NCBI GenBank assembly: GCA_947184155.2
Contig: CAMXCT020000458.1
Span: 434,001-498,000 of the forward strand
Direction of reading: 5' to 3'
Length of the DNA stretch: 64,000 bases
DNA from: Cladocopium goreaui
Taxonomy: Eukaryota; Sar; Dinophyceae; Suessiales; Symbiodiniaceae
Shown: piece by piece, positions 44,978 through 53,806 of the stretch
Layout: every line of letters starts with the position of its first letter
Position numbering within the stretch: position 1 is the stretch's first letter
Made by a program: the position numbers and the translations under genes
Notes under the pieces: generated by a model
Seen by the model: the letters and a program-made list of their open reading frames with translations, nothing else
The model's database searches: none
What the model was told of the DNA's origin: nothing

Positions 44978-46229
44978 TCCCTGAAGAAATGCCAGCGGCA
45001 AGTTGAGAAGTCGCTGATGCGGCTCATGATATCTCCCAGTTTTGGAAGCGCTGATTGGAGCAGATCACCCTGATCAAATATGCTGCTAAAAAGGCCGGTT
45101 TTGTTTGGCAAACCAATCTCTTTTTCTTACATCATTTGTTCGGAATGTGTAACTAGTATGCAGCAAACGATAATGTAAATGATGTATAATAAATATATTC
45201 CTATAAAGTTACACTCATTGTATATTCTAAGCCAATCGTTTTTCGAAACCTTCAAAGTCCCTGCCTCCACAGCTGGATTCCCAGCAGAAGTCTCTTCCAG
45301 CTCAGCCTGGAATTCTTGGTGAGTTCGCCCCTGGCTGGGATGAAGTAAAGTATCCCCTGGCATGGGTAACGTTACCAGGATGCGTTACGTCATTGGGGGA
45401 AACCCACATTCACTGTTCTGGCAGTTGGTGGATAGTCTATGACTTCAGGGGAAATGGATAGTCAAAGGTGTCTTTATTTGGTTGGTGTAGTTCAGATGAT
45501 GATCCACAGTTGTCTCATGCTTCACGTATCCCCCTCACCAGGCAACACTGGATCTTCAGTTTGGAAAATCTTTACTCTTCACCCAACAATCCCAATCATC
45601 ACCAAAATCAATGGAATTTCAGGCTTTAAATCGTGGCGGGGTTGAACATGGACCGCACAAATCCGCAAAATGCCCATAGACCATCATAGACAAATCCTTG
45701 GCTGAGCCATCACCGTCAGTCCATGCCGAAAACCGGCATCTCTGACACTGGCGAAAAAACGCTAGGCGTTTTGCGAGTCACCTTGGTGGCAGTCTGGATA
45801 CAGTATCCATCATGGTTCAAAGATTCCTGACCATTTTCCCAATGATTCCCAATGAACACGTGGGGTATACCCCAGCGACCGTATATCCCACTGTTGAACG
45901 ACAAGTGTAGACATCAGGTCCATCAGGTCCATCATAGTGGCGTACCGCTGAGATATAACAACACCTTGCTAGATTGTGGTGAAAAGAAAGATGTGTACAA
46001 ATTCATAGAATTGGATGAGGAAATTTACAGGAAATCCGGATATTTGATGGTAAACACCATGGTTTCGTGTAGATTTTCCCTTAACCCATTGACAATTTCT
46101 ACAGAGTTTGGACCACAGCACGTCACTTAATAACCTGAGACGCCTCTGAAATCGTGTGAGATGGTGCGGTGAAACCATCAGTTTTTCATGGCTTTAGATG
46201 TCTTTATATAAAACAGTTTTGGGATATAT

Positions 46230-46353
46230 ATATATACATAATAATAAGATAGATAGATAGATAGATAGATAAGATAAGATTAGATTAGATTAGATTAGAT
46301 TAGATTAGAATAGATAGATAGATAGATAGATAGGTAGATAGATAGATAGATAA

Positions 46354-46389
<36 letters not shown>

Positions 46390-47451
46390 ATAGATGGATA
46401 ATAACGGACAAGAACAGACAAGAACAAATAAACATAGATAAGAATAGATAAGAATGAATAAGAATAGATAAGAATAGATAAGGATAGACAAAACTAGATA
46501 TGAATAGATACGATTAGATACGATTAGAAAAAAATAGATAAGGTTAGACAAGATTAGATAAGAAGATAGTATTAGATAGGATTAGATAAGCTTAGATACG
46601 ATTAGATAAGATTTGATAAGATTAGATAAGTTCAGATAAGATTAGATAAGTTTAGATACGATTAGATAAGTTTAGATACGATTAGATAAGTCTAGATACG
46701 ATTAGATAAGTCTAGATACGATTAGATAAGATTATATAAGAGTAGATAAGATTAGATAAGTCTAGATACGATCAGATAAGATTAGATAAGATAAGATAAA
46801 ATTAGTTTAGATTTGATACAATTAGATAAGATTAGATTAGATTAGATACAATTAGATAAGATTAGATACGATTAGATAAGATTAGATAAGATTAGATAAG
46901 ATGAGATAAGATGAGATAAGATGAGATACAATTAGATAAGATTGGATAAGGTTAGATAAGATTGGATAGATATATAGGATAGATAGATAGATTAGATAGA
47001 TAGATTAGATGGATAAGATAGATTAGATAGATTAGATAGATTAGATAGATTAGATCGATTAGATAGATAATATAGATAAGGTAGGTAAGATAGATAAGAT
47101 AGATACGATAGATTAGATAGATATGATAGATATGATAGATAAGATAGAGAAGATAGATAACATAGATAAGATAGACGAGATAGATAAGATGGATAAGATA
47201 GATAAGATAGATAAGATAGATAAAATAGTTCAGATAGATCAAATAGATAAGATCGATAAGATCGATAAGATAGATAAATTTAGAAAAGATAGAATAGAAT
47301 AGAATAGATATATAGATAATCGATAGATAATCGATAGATTAGATAGATTAGATTAGATTAGATGATTAGATTAGATTAGATTAGATTAGATTACATTTGA
47401 TTAGATTAGATCAGATTAGGATAGATACATAGATAGATAAATAGATAGAAC

Positions 47452-47489
<38 letters not shown>

Positions 47490-47580
47490 CAGACAGATAG
47501 ATAGACAGACAGGATAAGAAAGAAAGAAAGAAAGAAAGAAAGACAGAAAGAAAGAAAGAAAGGAAGGAAGGAAGGAAGAA
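46230..47580. repeat. GATA/GATTA minisatellite (1.35 kb)
   Basis: About 1.35 kb made of GATA, GATTA, GATAAGATTA and GATACGATTA units, ending in GAAAGAAAG and GGAAGGAAG runs. Minus-strand frames are open as Ile/Tyr/Leu repeats. Unit type changes along the array (GATAGATA, then GATAAGATTA, then GATAGATTA, then GATA, then GAAA). Confidence 0.95.
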
Positions 47581-47764
47581 AGAAAGATGTACCCACAACC
47601 CGGGGGGTTCGCCGCTGGCAAACAGCAGTTGACGTGCTCATTTTACCTTCGTTCTTCGCATTTCTGTTCGGAATTAGGCTTGTTTCTTTTTTTGCTTGTT
47701 GTGGCTGTTTGATGACGCTACGTGACTGACGTGAGCAATAACGTTCAATCGGTTGTAAACCTTC

Positions 47765-47975
47765 TCTCTAATGAATTCAAACACACTCTTGATGTTACGT
47801 TTTATACTTTCTCTGGAGAATTCCAAGAGGCTCTTGATGTTACGTTGTAAACGTTCTCCCGAGAATTCTAAGACGCTCTTGATGTTATGTTGTAAACTTT
47901 CTCTGGAGAATTCCAAGACACTCTTGATGTTACGTTGTAAACTTTCTCTGGAGAATTCCAAGACGCTCTTGATCA
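47765..47975. repeat. ~60-bp tandem repeat (CTCTTGATGTTACGTTGTAAAC)
   Basis: About four and a half units with the shared words GAGAATTCCAAGACGCTCTTG and ATGTTACGTTGTAAACTTTC. Both strands are open through it (KLSLENSKTLLMLRC on plus), which is typical of a repeat whose period is a multiple of three. I read it as a minisatellite and not a gene. Confidence 0.85.
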
Positions 47976-48345
47976 ACTTTCAACCGACGGCGAAGGTCCC
48001 GTCCTGTGAGTATATATAATATATATATATATATAAATATTTGTAATAATAATAGTAGTAACTGCAAAAATAATAACAACAACAACAATAATAACAATAA
48101 TAAAAATAGTAATAATAATAACACTAGTAGTAATCAATCATGATAGATAAACAATAAACATAATAATAACACTAATGATAAAACCAGTGTATATATATAT
48201 GTAGTACTTATACTTATATACTTATGGTAGATAATCTGATTGCTCTGGCTGATTTTTCTTGATATCTCAATTTTAGCTGGTAACTCTGGAATTTCTCCAG
48301 GAAAATCTGATTTCCTCTGGAAGATGGTGACTTGGATGCGCCAAG

Positions 48346-48424
48346 GGTCGTCGTGGCGTCGTGACACTTTGCTCTCCAAATGGAGCGCCGTAGGGAGTGG
48401 CGCGTGGATGAGGATCACCCCCAG
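48346..48424 (+). CDS. JmjC protein, exon candidate 15
   Basis: Between GCGCCAAG and a consensus donor CCCAG|GTGG. Only one frame is open: SSWRRDTLLSKWSAVGSGAW then MRITP plus AG. Its two trailing bases join the leading G of the next candidate to make Arg, so the pair is phase-matched across a 173-nt GT-AG intron. It could also be the end of a different gene. Confidence 0.45.
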
Positions 48425-48477
48425 GTGGTTTGTAGGCCAGGGTTGGTTGGGTTCAATATGTTTTGTATTCTTTTTGG

Positions 48478-48566
48478 ATATCTGGTTGGTGGTTTGGAAC
48501 ATTTTTTATTTTTCCAACTGACTTTCATATTTTTCAGAGGTTTTGGCTCAACAACCAACCAGATAT
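48478..48566. mobile_element. MITE family 2, copy b
   Basis: Ends ATATCTGGTTGGTGGTTTGGA and TCAACAACCAACCAGATAT are inverted. The interior shares CTGACTTTCATATTTTTCA with the copy at 6595-6698. It occupies most of the intron between exon candidates 15 and 16. Confidence 0.8.
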
Positions 48567-48597
48567 GTTCTGAATTTCTTTCGATTTTGTTTTCTAG

Positions 48598-48745
48598 GCA
48601 TCTTCGGGGAAGATTTGATCAGCCCGAGTCAGCCGCCACTGGGGGGCTCAGACCGACCGCCGCAGTGCCGAAAATGAGTTGTGTCAGCCCGATCCCAATG
48701 CAGCTGCTGGACATTCTCCCGAGGGAAGGAGGGGGGAGCTGTTAG
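48598..48745 (+). CDS. JmjC protein, terminal exon candidate 16
   Basis: After TTTTCTAG, the frame set by candidate 15 reads HLRGRFDQPESAATGGLRPT, then AAVPKMSCVSPIPMQLLDIL and PREGGGSC, and stops with TAG at 48743-48745. The frame is GC-rich and free of stops over 48 codons, consistent with a C-terminal tail of low conservation. The LTR element starts 277 bp downstream. Confidence 0.45.
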
Positions 48746-49017
48746 GAACTATACGGTTGTATCATGTTGTATCCATATTCCATCATATTCCCCCCAAAAA
48801 ATGTGGAGCCAAGGAGCTTCTGAGAGATCTGAGAGTTTCGCAACTCGAAGTTGGCCACTCTGAAAGCCTGTATTTTTTGGATCGCCATTGAAGATTCCTG
48901 GCGATCCAGCCATTGGGTGGGTCTCTGAATTTGTTTATTTGTGAAAACACCTTGCATATAGCTGATAAACAAGGGTTTCCAACCCCTAGACCCTCTGACC
49001 ATTCACCATTTAATTCA
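48746..49017. other. Spacer between gene end and LTR element
   Basis: 272 bp with no feature I can support. The text around the insertion point is CCATTTAATTCATTAAAA. Confidence 0.6.
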
Positions 49018-49022
49018 TTAAA
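49018..49022. repeat. Target-site duplication, left (TTAAA)
   Basis: TTAAA directly precedes the left LTR and is repeated at 61997-62001 directly after the right LTR. A sixth base (A) also matches, so the true length is 5 or 6. Confidence 0.8.
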
Positions 49023-49341
49023 AGTAGAAATATTACGACCCCTATACCACCACTGTATATACTAGTATTAGTTCACTCCTTACTGTTGCTATGATTCCAA
49101 CTCCACAACAGTATTGTACAGTACTCCAACAGTAGTCGCAACCTATAGCTAGAAGCGTTAGCCATAGGTAGAGCCCGTAGTGTAGGTAGGAAATGGTTAC
49201 CCCTTAACCAGCAGGGTCCGTAACCATAGTAGCCCACCGAACATATCTGGCTCAAGCGCTCCGCAGTAAAAGGAGCGTTTGCAACATCTATGGGACAGGG
49301 GAGATTAATTGGTTGTTTCTTGTTTTTCCCCCTGTTTCTCT
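49023..49341 (+). repeat. 5' LTR
   Basis: 319 bp starting AGTAGAAATATT and ending CTGTTTCTCT. The ends are AG ... CT, not the usual TG ... CA. It contains two stem-loops: CCTATAGCTA/TAGCCATAGG (49142-49168) and CAAGCGCTCC/GGAGCGTTTG (49253-49281). The only difference from the 3' LTR is C at 49109 versus G at 61764. Confidence 0.93.
49253..49281 (+). promoter_or_regulatory. LTR stem-loop (10-bp stem, 9-nt loop)
   Basis: CAAGCGCTCC pairs with GGAGCGTTTG (one G-U) around GCAGTAAAA. It starts inside TGGCTCAAG (49248-49256), which equals the last nine bases of the dinoflagellate spliced leader. The same structure is in the 3' LTR at 61908-61936. Its role is unknown: a packaging signal, a polyadenylation signal or a splice-leader mimic are all possible. 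Confidence 0.55.
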
Positions 49342-49352
49342 GGTTATCAGCC
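49341..49352 (+). promoter_or_regulatory. Putative tRNA primer-binding site
   Basis: TGGTTATCAGCC lies exactly at the LTR edge. It resembles TGGTATCAGAGC, the initiator-Met tRNA site common in copia elements, with an extra T. The first T may belong to the LTR. Confidence 0.5.
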
Positions 49353-49469
49353 GTATTGGCTTAGTGTTCTTTTGCTGGGAAAGTCTTAATCTCCCTTGTC
49401 GGTAACTTAGGCCCCACGCAACCTCGTTCACTGCCTTTCACTTTTCGCTGATTTCCTGTTTCACCTTGT

Positions 49470-52400
49470 ATGGTACCAGAGGGTCTGTTGGAGGGGGCTG
49501 CTTTGAGCGCCTCCGAACCGGTTGCCGAAGGGAACCCGGAAGCAGAGGCGGAAGCTGCTGAAAGCGCTGAAGTCACTGTTGAAGGAAGTACCGGGTTCAA
49601 CTGGGCAGACGCCTCTGAGGACCCGCCCGTGCCGTCAGCTGGTTTTGAAGTGGGAGGGGCTGCATCTAGCGCCCTACAGGACGACGCCGACGAGGACTTT
49701 GACATCTTGAAGTTTGACGCACTGTCTCTTTTGGATCCAAAACCGGAGGAAGTGGTCACTACTGAGCAGTTGTTTGAAGCACTTGAGGCCGACTTCGATC
49801 CCACCGCCGAGCCAGCCGAACAGCTTGAGGCATCCGAACCAATCGAAGCAGAAAATAATCTCGAAGGTGATAACCCCGAAAATCTAATTCCAAAGGAAGA
49901 AACTGATTTTTCCAATAACCCTGATCAGGAAACTAGTGCTGAGGTCGCAGACTCCGCCGCAGATCCGATTGTAGGAAGCTCTCCATCCGTAGTTGAGCCA
50001 GATCCTAATTCGACATTTGCTCCGGTATACGTCCAACACCTTGGAGGGGTAGCGGAAGAGGACGAAGTCGCGCCGCCCCCAACATCTCCGTTTCTTGAGC
50101 AGGAAGGGGCTGCCGCAGGCGCCTCAACAACTGGGCACGTCCAAACAGGCCACTCTCCTGCAGGACCGTCCAGAGGTCCCCGTGTCCGTGGAACCAAAGG
50201 CGGGAAGAAAGCCCAAACCAAAAGGCTTATACAGCGTTGGCAATCCGACTTTGATAAACTAGCTGACTTTCTTTGGAACGAGGCAGAATTTTGGCTCAGG
50301 TACGTCCACCACTCAGAAGCATCCGCTGAACTGATTTGGACTGTCCGTGTCTTTAGAGTCCTCTACAATCATTGTACGCTAAACCAAATCTTAGTCCATC
50401 TTGCTAATACCTTTGCTCCTTATAGAAATTGGGTTTTTACCAACGGATATCGAAGAGGTGAATTACATCTGGCTTCAGATACAGCTGCAAATACTGTGCT
50501 ACCTGATAGGGATCACATTAACTTGCAAGCTTTTGGGGATCCAGATCCACCTAGATCCGTTTGGGACGACTACGATACCTATAGGGGTCCACAACCAAAA
50601 GGTAAGGCAAAAGCCAAAGCTAGCGTATTTACCCAAAATACTGAACTACCATCTGGATCCGAGCAAGCTACAGCATTAGGTGTTGACCCAGCAGTAGATA
50701 GGGGTGTTAGTTCTTCTGAAGAAACCCACACTCCATCACCAAGGGGCCCACCAAAGGCTAAAGCTAGGCCTAAGCCAGTGTCCGAACCTAAGGAACCCAG
50801 TCATCCACCGCCGTGGGTGCCATCCCTTCGACCTGTAGGCCATCAATCCGCTCCGAAGGTTTCAGAATCCGTAGCCAGTGTTCCGCCGCCACGTGCCACG
50901 GGAGGGGCTGCTGAAAAGCGCCCTAAACCTGAAGAGGCTGAGCAAGCATCCGATCCAAAAGCATCCGGCAAAGCATCCGTGCCAGAACCGGCTGAGCCTA
51001 AAGCATCGGACCCCAAAGTTGCTAAGCCCTCTAAGGATAATCCTTTAAAAAGATTAGGATCCCCACCTAGTTATCCAGCACCATCCGTGCCTGCACATCG
51101 AGATTTCCACCAAACTTTAGGACCTCCTCCAAAGCGGCCGCCAAGAGCTGCAACGCCAAAAGGAGAAAGGGCTGCAACAGCGATCCCTCCGCCACCATCT
51201 CATCCACCGCCATCGGCGGCTGATTTGGATAGGGCTGAACGTGGAAGACCACGTGAGAGAGCTGGCACACCCCCTGCCCGAACAGTTAAAGGTGGTAACA
51301 TCGATAAGACCCCAGCTGCATCAGCACCTGCTGCGCCTAAGCCAGTGAGCCGATCTAGATCACGGGTTCCAGCCACTCTCACCCCGAGAGCTGACGGTTC
51401 TTTTGCAGATCAGGACACTGAGGTGTTGCGCCGTGCAAGGGGTGGTAACTTGGGTACCCCTAGTCTTAGTTCCCGACCAATAGCCCTAAGACCCGCTGAT
51501 AGTAATTATCCACCCGTGATAATAAACTCTGAGGGCACTTGGGTGCGTATCTCAAAGCCGTCCGGCTCTGCAGGTAGGGAACCCACAACTGTTCCTGTTG
51601 CCATTCCTGGCACTGCTACATCATCCGTTGACCCCCACGAACTTGCTGACGAAGTTTGGCGTGATCCGTCTTTGGTTGGTAGCAACACTGCATTGGTATC
51701 CTCCCATAATACCCAGGTAATCCCGATCTCAGAACCTGAAGGCCTAGTTGCCGTTGATTCAGAAGCTGTAGAAGGGGTTGAAGAAGAAGAAGAAACTACA
51801 GTTCCTCCACCAAAAAGAAGGGCTATTGTTACAACAACTTCTTCTGGGCGTAGACAGGTTTACCAATCTCGACGTAGATCAATTCCTCAACCCGAACCAA
51901 CATCAACTGCTGCTGCGCCAGGTGGGCCTCCATCTGAACCCGAGGCACCGGACGAGGACCCAGATCCCTTTGAAGGTGAACCAGAAGGTGAAGAGGAAGA
52001 GGATCACTCATCTGACCCTCCTGAAGCCCCTCCCGAGGGCGAAGAGGAAGTTGAGGTTGAAGTAGAAGTTGAGGAAGGGGCTGCTCCATTAGCGCCTCAA
52101 GAACCCAGCACTCCATCGCAGGCATCGCCGAAAGCTCCAACTACTAGAGGTAGTGTTAGTAGGTTTTTGTCACCCAGTGCAGAAGGTGCTGAACGTTCTA
52201 GATCTCGTCACAGGGACACAACCGCTGAGGAAGAGGCTCCAGTTGCCGTAACAACTTCTTCAACAAGAGTTTCAGGTACAATCCAAACCCAAATCTTTCG
52301 AGACGGCACCAAAGCCCAAGTTTTTGCACCTGATATCCCAACACCTAAGACTCCTCCAAAATCTATAGGCCCACCACCACCAAGATCATCGTCACAGCCA

Positions 52401-53543
52401 GCTAGAGTTAAGCCGCCTCCACCCGGAGTTAGTGCAGCAAGTAGGTCCGCATCAGCAGTTCCACCCTGGCGGGAAGGGGCTGCACGTGCGCCCCAAGGAG
52501 GTCCTCCAATCAAAAAGAAGTATAAGGCTCCTCCTAGACCTCCCTATAACTACTCCGTAACTGTTGGCCAAGCTTACGAGCCAGGTGTAGACCCTGATCC
52601 TCCAGAGCCCACAGAGGAGGAACTCAACGCAGCTTGGGCCCGCTCCAAGGAGCATCAAGACAGGGCTTGGGAGCGACACGTAGATTCGCTCGCAGATCGC
52701 AAGCATCGCCAAGCACTCGAGGCCTATAACCAGGCGGAAAAACAGAAGAGGAAGCACAATAAGGTGAAGCCACGTCCAAAGCAGCCTCCAATCGTTGTTC
52801 CACCTAGGCCAGAGAGACCTGTTCCAAAAGCCCATAAAACTGCATCCCCAAAACCTAGTCCACCTGCGACACCAGTGTCGACACCTCCAACACCACCGCC
52901 GCGACCACCTAAGGCGACTTCTACATCAACAGCATCCGTCCCTACTAGCGGTAAGGCAGGTGCTGCGTTTCGCGCGCCAGGGGGTAGAATAGATTTAGGC
53001 CCTTTAATCCGAGCTCGTCAAGAGCGAGGTGTAGGTGGCAGTAATCTAGTCGTGTTTTTCGATTGGCACGACACCCTCGACTGCGCTAGAAACGCCCTTG
53101 GTGTGTTTGATCGTTCTATTGTGGATAAGTTCGTGAACCTTGTACAGCTTGCACAGGGCAGGATCGAGTTCCACATTGTGTCTTTCTCCGGCGTAGCCCG
53201 TGGCCGCCAAACGGAAGAAGACGCCAACAATCTGGCGGAGTTCTGTAGGTCACAAGGCCTTCCATTTAGGTCAGTGACTATAGTTAACGACCCAGTGGGT
53301 CCAGGGGGCAAGACACCTGTCCTTACATCTAGCGGCGCAAACATACATCTTGACGATCGTCAAGACGTCTGCGACGAGGCTGCACGCGCCAACATCTTTA
53401 CGATTTGTGTATACAAGTCCCACACATTGAGTTGGTGGCCCCAATTGGAAAGTGCGGTCAAGGATAAGGGGGTGGATTACTTTTTGCGCAACCACGCGCC
53501 GGTGCCTTTGAGGGGAGACCAATTCTCTCGCCGTAGGAATTAG
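49470..53543 (+). CDS. ORF1: disordered protein with C-terminal HAD-like domain
   Basis: 1357 codons. Residues 1-245 are acidic and Ala/Glu/Pro-rich. About 246-345 is a basic then helical segment (GKKAQTKRLIQRWQSDFDKL ... AEFWLRYVHHSEAS) that could be a globular core. Residues 345-1180 are Pro/Ala/Lys/Glu-rich low complexity with basic RSRSR patches. The C-terminus (about 1190-1330) is HAD-like: VVFFDWHDTLD (Asp1198 as possible nucleophile, but His1200 replaces the usual second Asp), FHIVSFSG (motif II Ser), GGKTPVL (possible motif III Lys) and IHLDDRQDVCDEA (motif IV Asp1295-Asp1296). The HAD family hydrolyses phosphate esters or transfers phosphoryl groups. I know of no copia element with this domain. 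ORF1 starts 128 bp after the LTR and is in a different frame from ORF2, 263 bp upstream. EGAA/GGAA peptides mark the hairpin motif copies. Confidence 0.82.
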   Translation: MVPEGLLEGAALSASEPVAEGNPEAEAEAAESAEVTVEGSTGFNWADASEDPPVPSAGFEVGGAASSALQDDADEDFDILKFDALSLLDPKPEEVVTTEQLFEALEADFDPTAEPAEQLEASEPIEAENNLEGDNPENLIPKEETDFSNNPDQETSAEVADSAADPIVGSSPSVVEPDPNSTFAPVYVQHLGGVAEEDEVAPPPTSPFLEQEGAAAGASTTGHVQTGHSPAGPSRGPRVRGTKGGKKAQTKRLIQRWQSDFDKLADFLWNEAEFWLRYVHHSEASAELIWTVRVFRVLYNHCTLNQILVHLANTFAPYRNWVFTNGYRRGELHLASDTAANTVLPDRDHINLQAFGDPDPPRSVWDDYDTYRGPQPKGKAKAKASVFTQNTELPSGSEQATALGVDPAVDRGVSSSEETHTPSPRGPPKAKARPKPVSEPKEPSHPPPWVPSLRPVGHQSAPKVSESVASVPPPRATGGAAEKRPKPEEAEQASDPKASGKASVPEPAEPKASDPKVAKPSKDNPLKRLGSPPSYPAPSVPAHRDFHQTLGPPPKRPPRAATPKGERAATAIPPPPSHPPPSAADLDRAERGRPRERAGTPPARTVKGGNIDKTPAASAPAAPKPVSRSRSRVPATLTPRADGSFADQDTEVLRRARGGNLGTPSLSSRPIALRPADSNYPPVIINSEGTWVRISKPSGSAGREPTTVPVAIPGTATSSVDPHELADEVWRDPSLVGSNTALVSSHNTQVIPISEPEGLVAVDSEAVEGVEEEEETTVPPPKRRAIVTTTSSGRRQVYQSRRRSIPQPEPTSTAAAPGGPPSEPEAPDEDPDPFEGEPEGEEEEDHSSDPPEAPPEGEEEVEVEVEVEEGAAPLAPQEPSTPSQASPKAPTTRGSVSRFLSPSAEGAERSRSRHRDTTAEEEAPVAVTTSSTRVSGTIQTQIFRDGTKAQVFAPDIPTPKTPPKSIGPPPPRSSSQPARVKPPPPGVSAASRSASAVPPWREGAARAPQGGPPIKKKYKAPPRPPYNYSVTVGQAYEPGVDPDPPEPTEEELNAAWARSKEHQDRAWERHVDSLADRKHRQALEAYNQAEKQKRKHNKVKPRPKQPPIVVPPRPERPVPKAHKTASPKPSPPATPVSTPPTPPPRPPKATSTSTASVPTSGKAGAAFRAPGGRIDLGPLIRARQERGVGGSNLVVFFDWHDTLDCARNALGVFDRSIVDKFVNLVQLAQGRIEFHIVSFSGVARGRQTEEDANNLAEFCRSQGLPFRSVTIVNDPVGPGGKTPVLTSSGANIHLDDRQDVCDEAARANIFTICVYKSHTLSWWPQLESAVKDKGVDYFLRNHAPVPLRGDQFSRRRN

Positions 53544-53598
53544 CTTTCTTGTGGCTTGAACTTCATCGGCATCCAACTTCACATCCGGCGAGGCGGAA

Positions 53599-53621
53599 GG
53601 GGCTTGAGCAATTGCTCGCCC
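53599..53621 (+). promoter_or_regulatory. Spacer hairpin 1
   Basis: GGGGC-TT-GAGC-AATT-GCTC-GCCC. The outer pairs are GGGC/GCCC (53600-53603 with 53618-53621) and the inner GAGC/GCTC. Sequence GGAAGGGGC on the left is the same as the left half of the coding-region motif copies. Confidence 0.7.
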
Positions 53622-53750
53622 TTGTATAGTTTTGCCTGTCAGTGTCTTTCATTTTGCCTGAGGTTGTGCACCCGCACGCCCAGTACCGCGTCTCATTTGA
53701 CACATCCGTGTCTTTGGTCGTCCGTGTCTTGTCTTGTTGTTTCACTGGGA

Positions 53751-53774
53751 GGTGCTTGAGCATCCGCTCGCGCC
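53751..53774 (+). promoter_or_regulatory. Spacer hairpin 2
   Basis: GGTGC-TT-GAGC-ATCC-GCTC-GCGCC. The outer stem GGTGC/GCGCC is complete with one G-U pair, the inner stem is GAGC/GCTC. Compared with hairpin 1 the sequence differs but the pairing is kept, which suggests selection on structure. Confidence 0.7.
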
Positions 53775-53806
53775 AGGACCCACTCGTGCTGGTCCCTTGG
53801 TAAAAG

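Larger units (their letters stand above)
44733..48345 (+). other. Intron 14 with GATA minisatellite
   Basis: Holds a MITE at 44873-44977, the long GATA-type array at 46230-47580, the 45-bp tandem repeat at 47765-47975, AATAATAAC-type runs at 48043-48130 and otherwise nothing I can name. The short ORFs at 45127-46130 have no recognised domain. Confidence 0.45.
53544..53806 (+). other. ORF1-ORF2 spacer with two compound hairpins
   Basis: 263 bp with stops in all forward frames. Two stem-loops share one design: a G-rich outer stem, a TT bulge, an inner GAGC/GCTC stem and a four-base loop (53599-53621 and 53751-53774). The second ends 33 bp before the ORF2 ATG. They may guide ORF2 translation, RNA processing or packaging. 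Confidence 0.7.

Noticed and set aside
47771-48019. Plus-strand ORF with repeated NSKTLLMLRCKLSLE
   Set aside because: It is a translation of a minisatellite whose period is a multiple of three.
48540-48552. TTTTGGCTCAA near 48543 as a spliced-leader relic
   Set aside because: It lies within a MITE arm and lacks the upstream part of the leader; likely chance.
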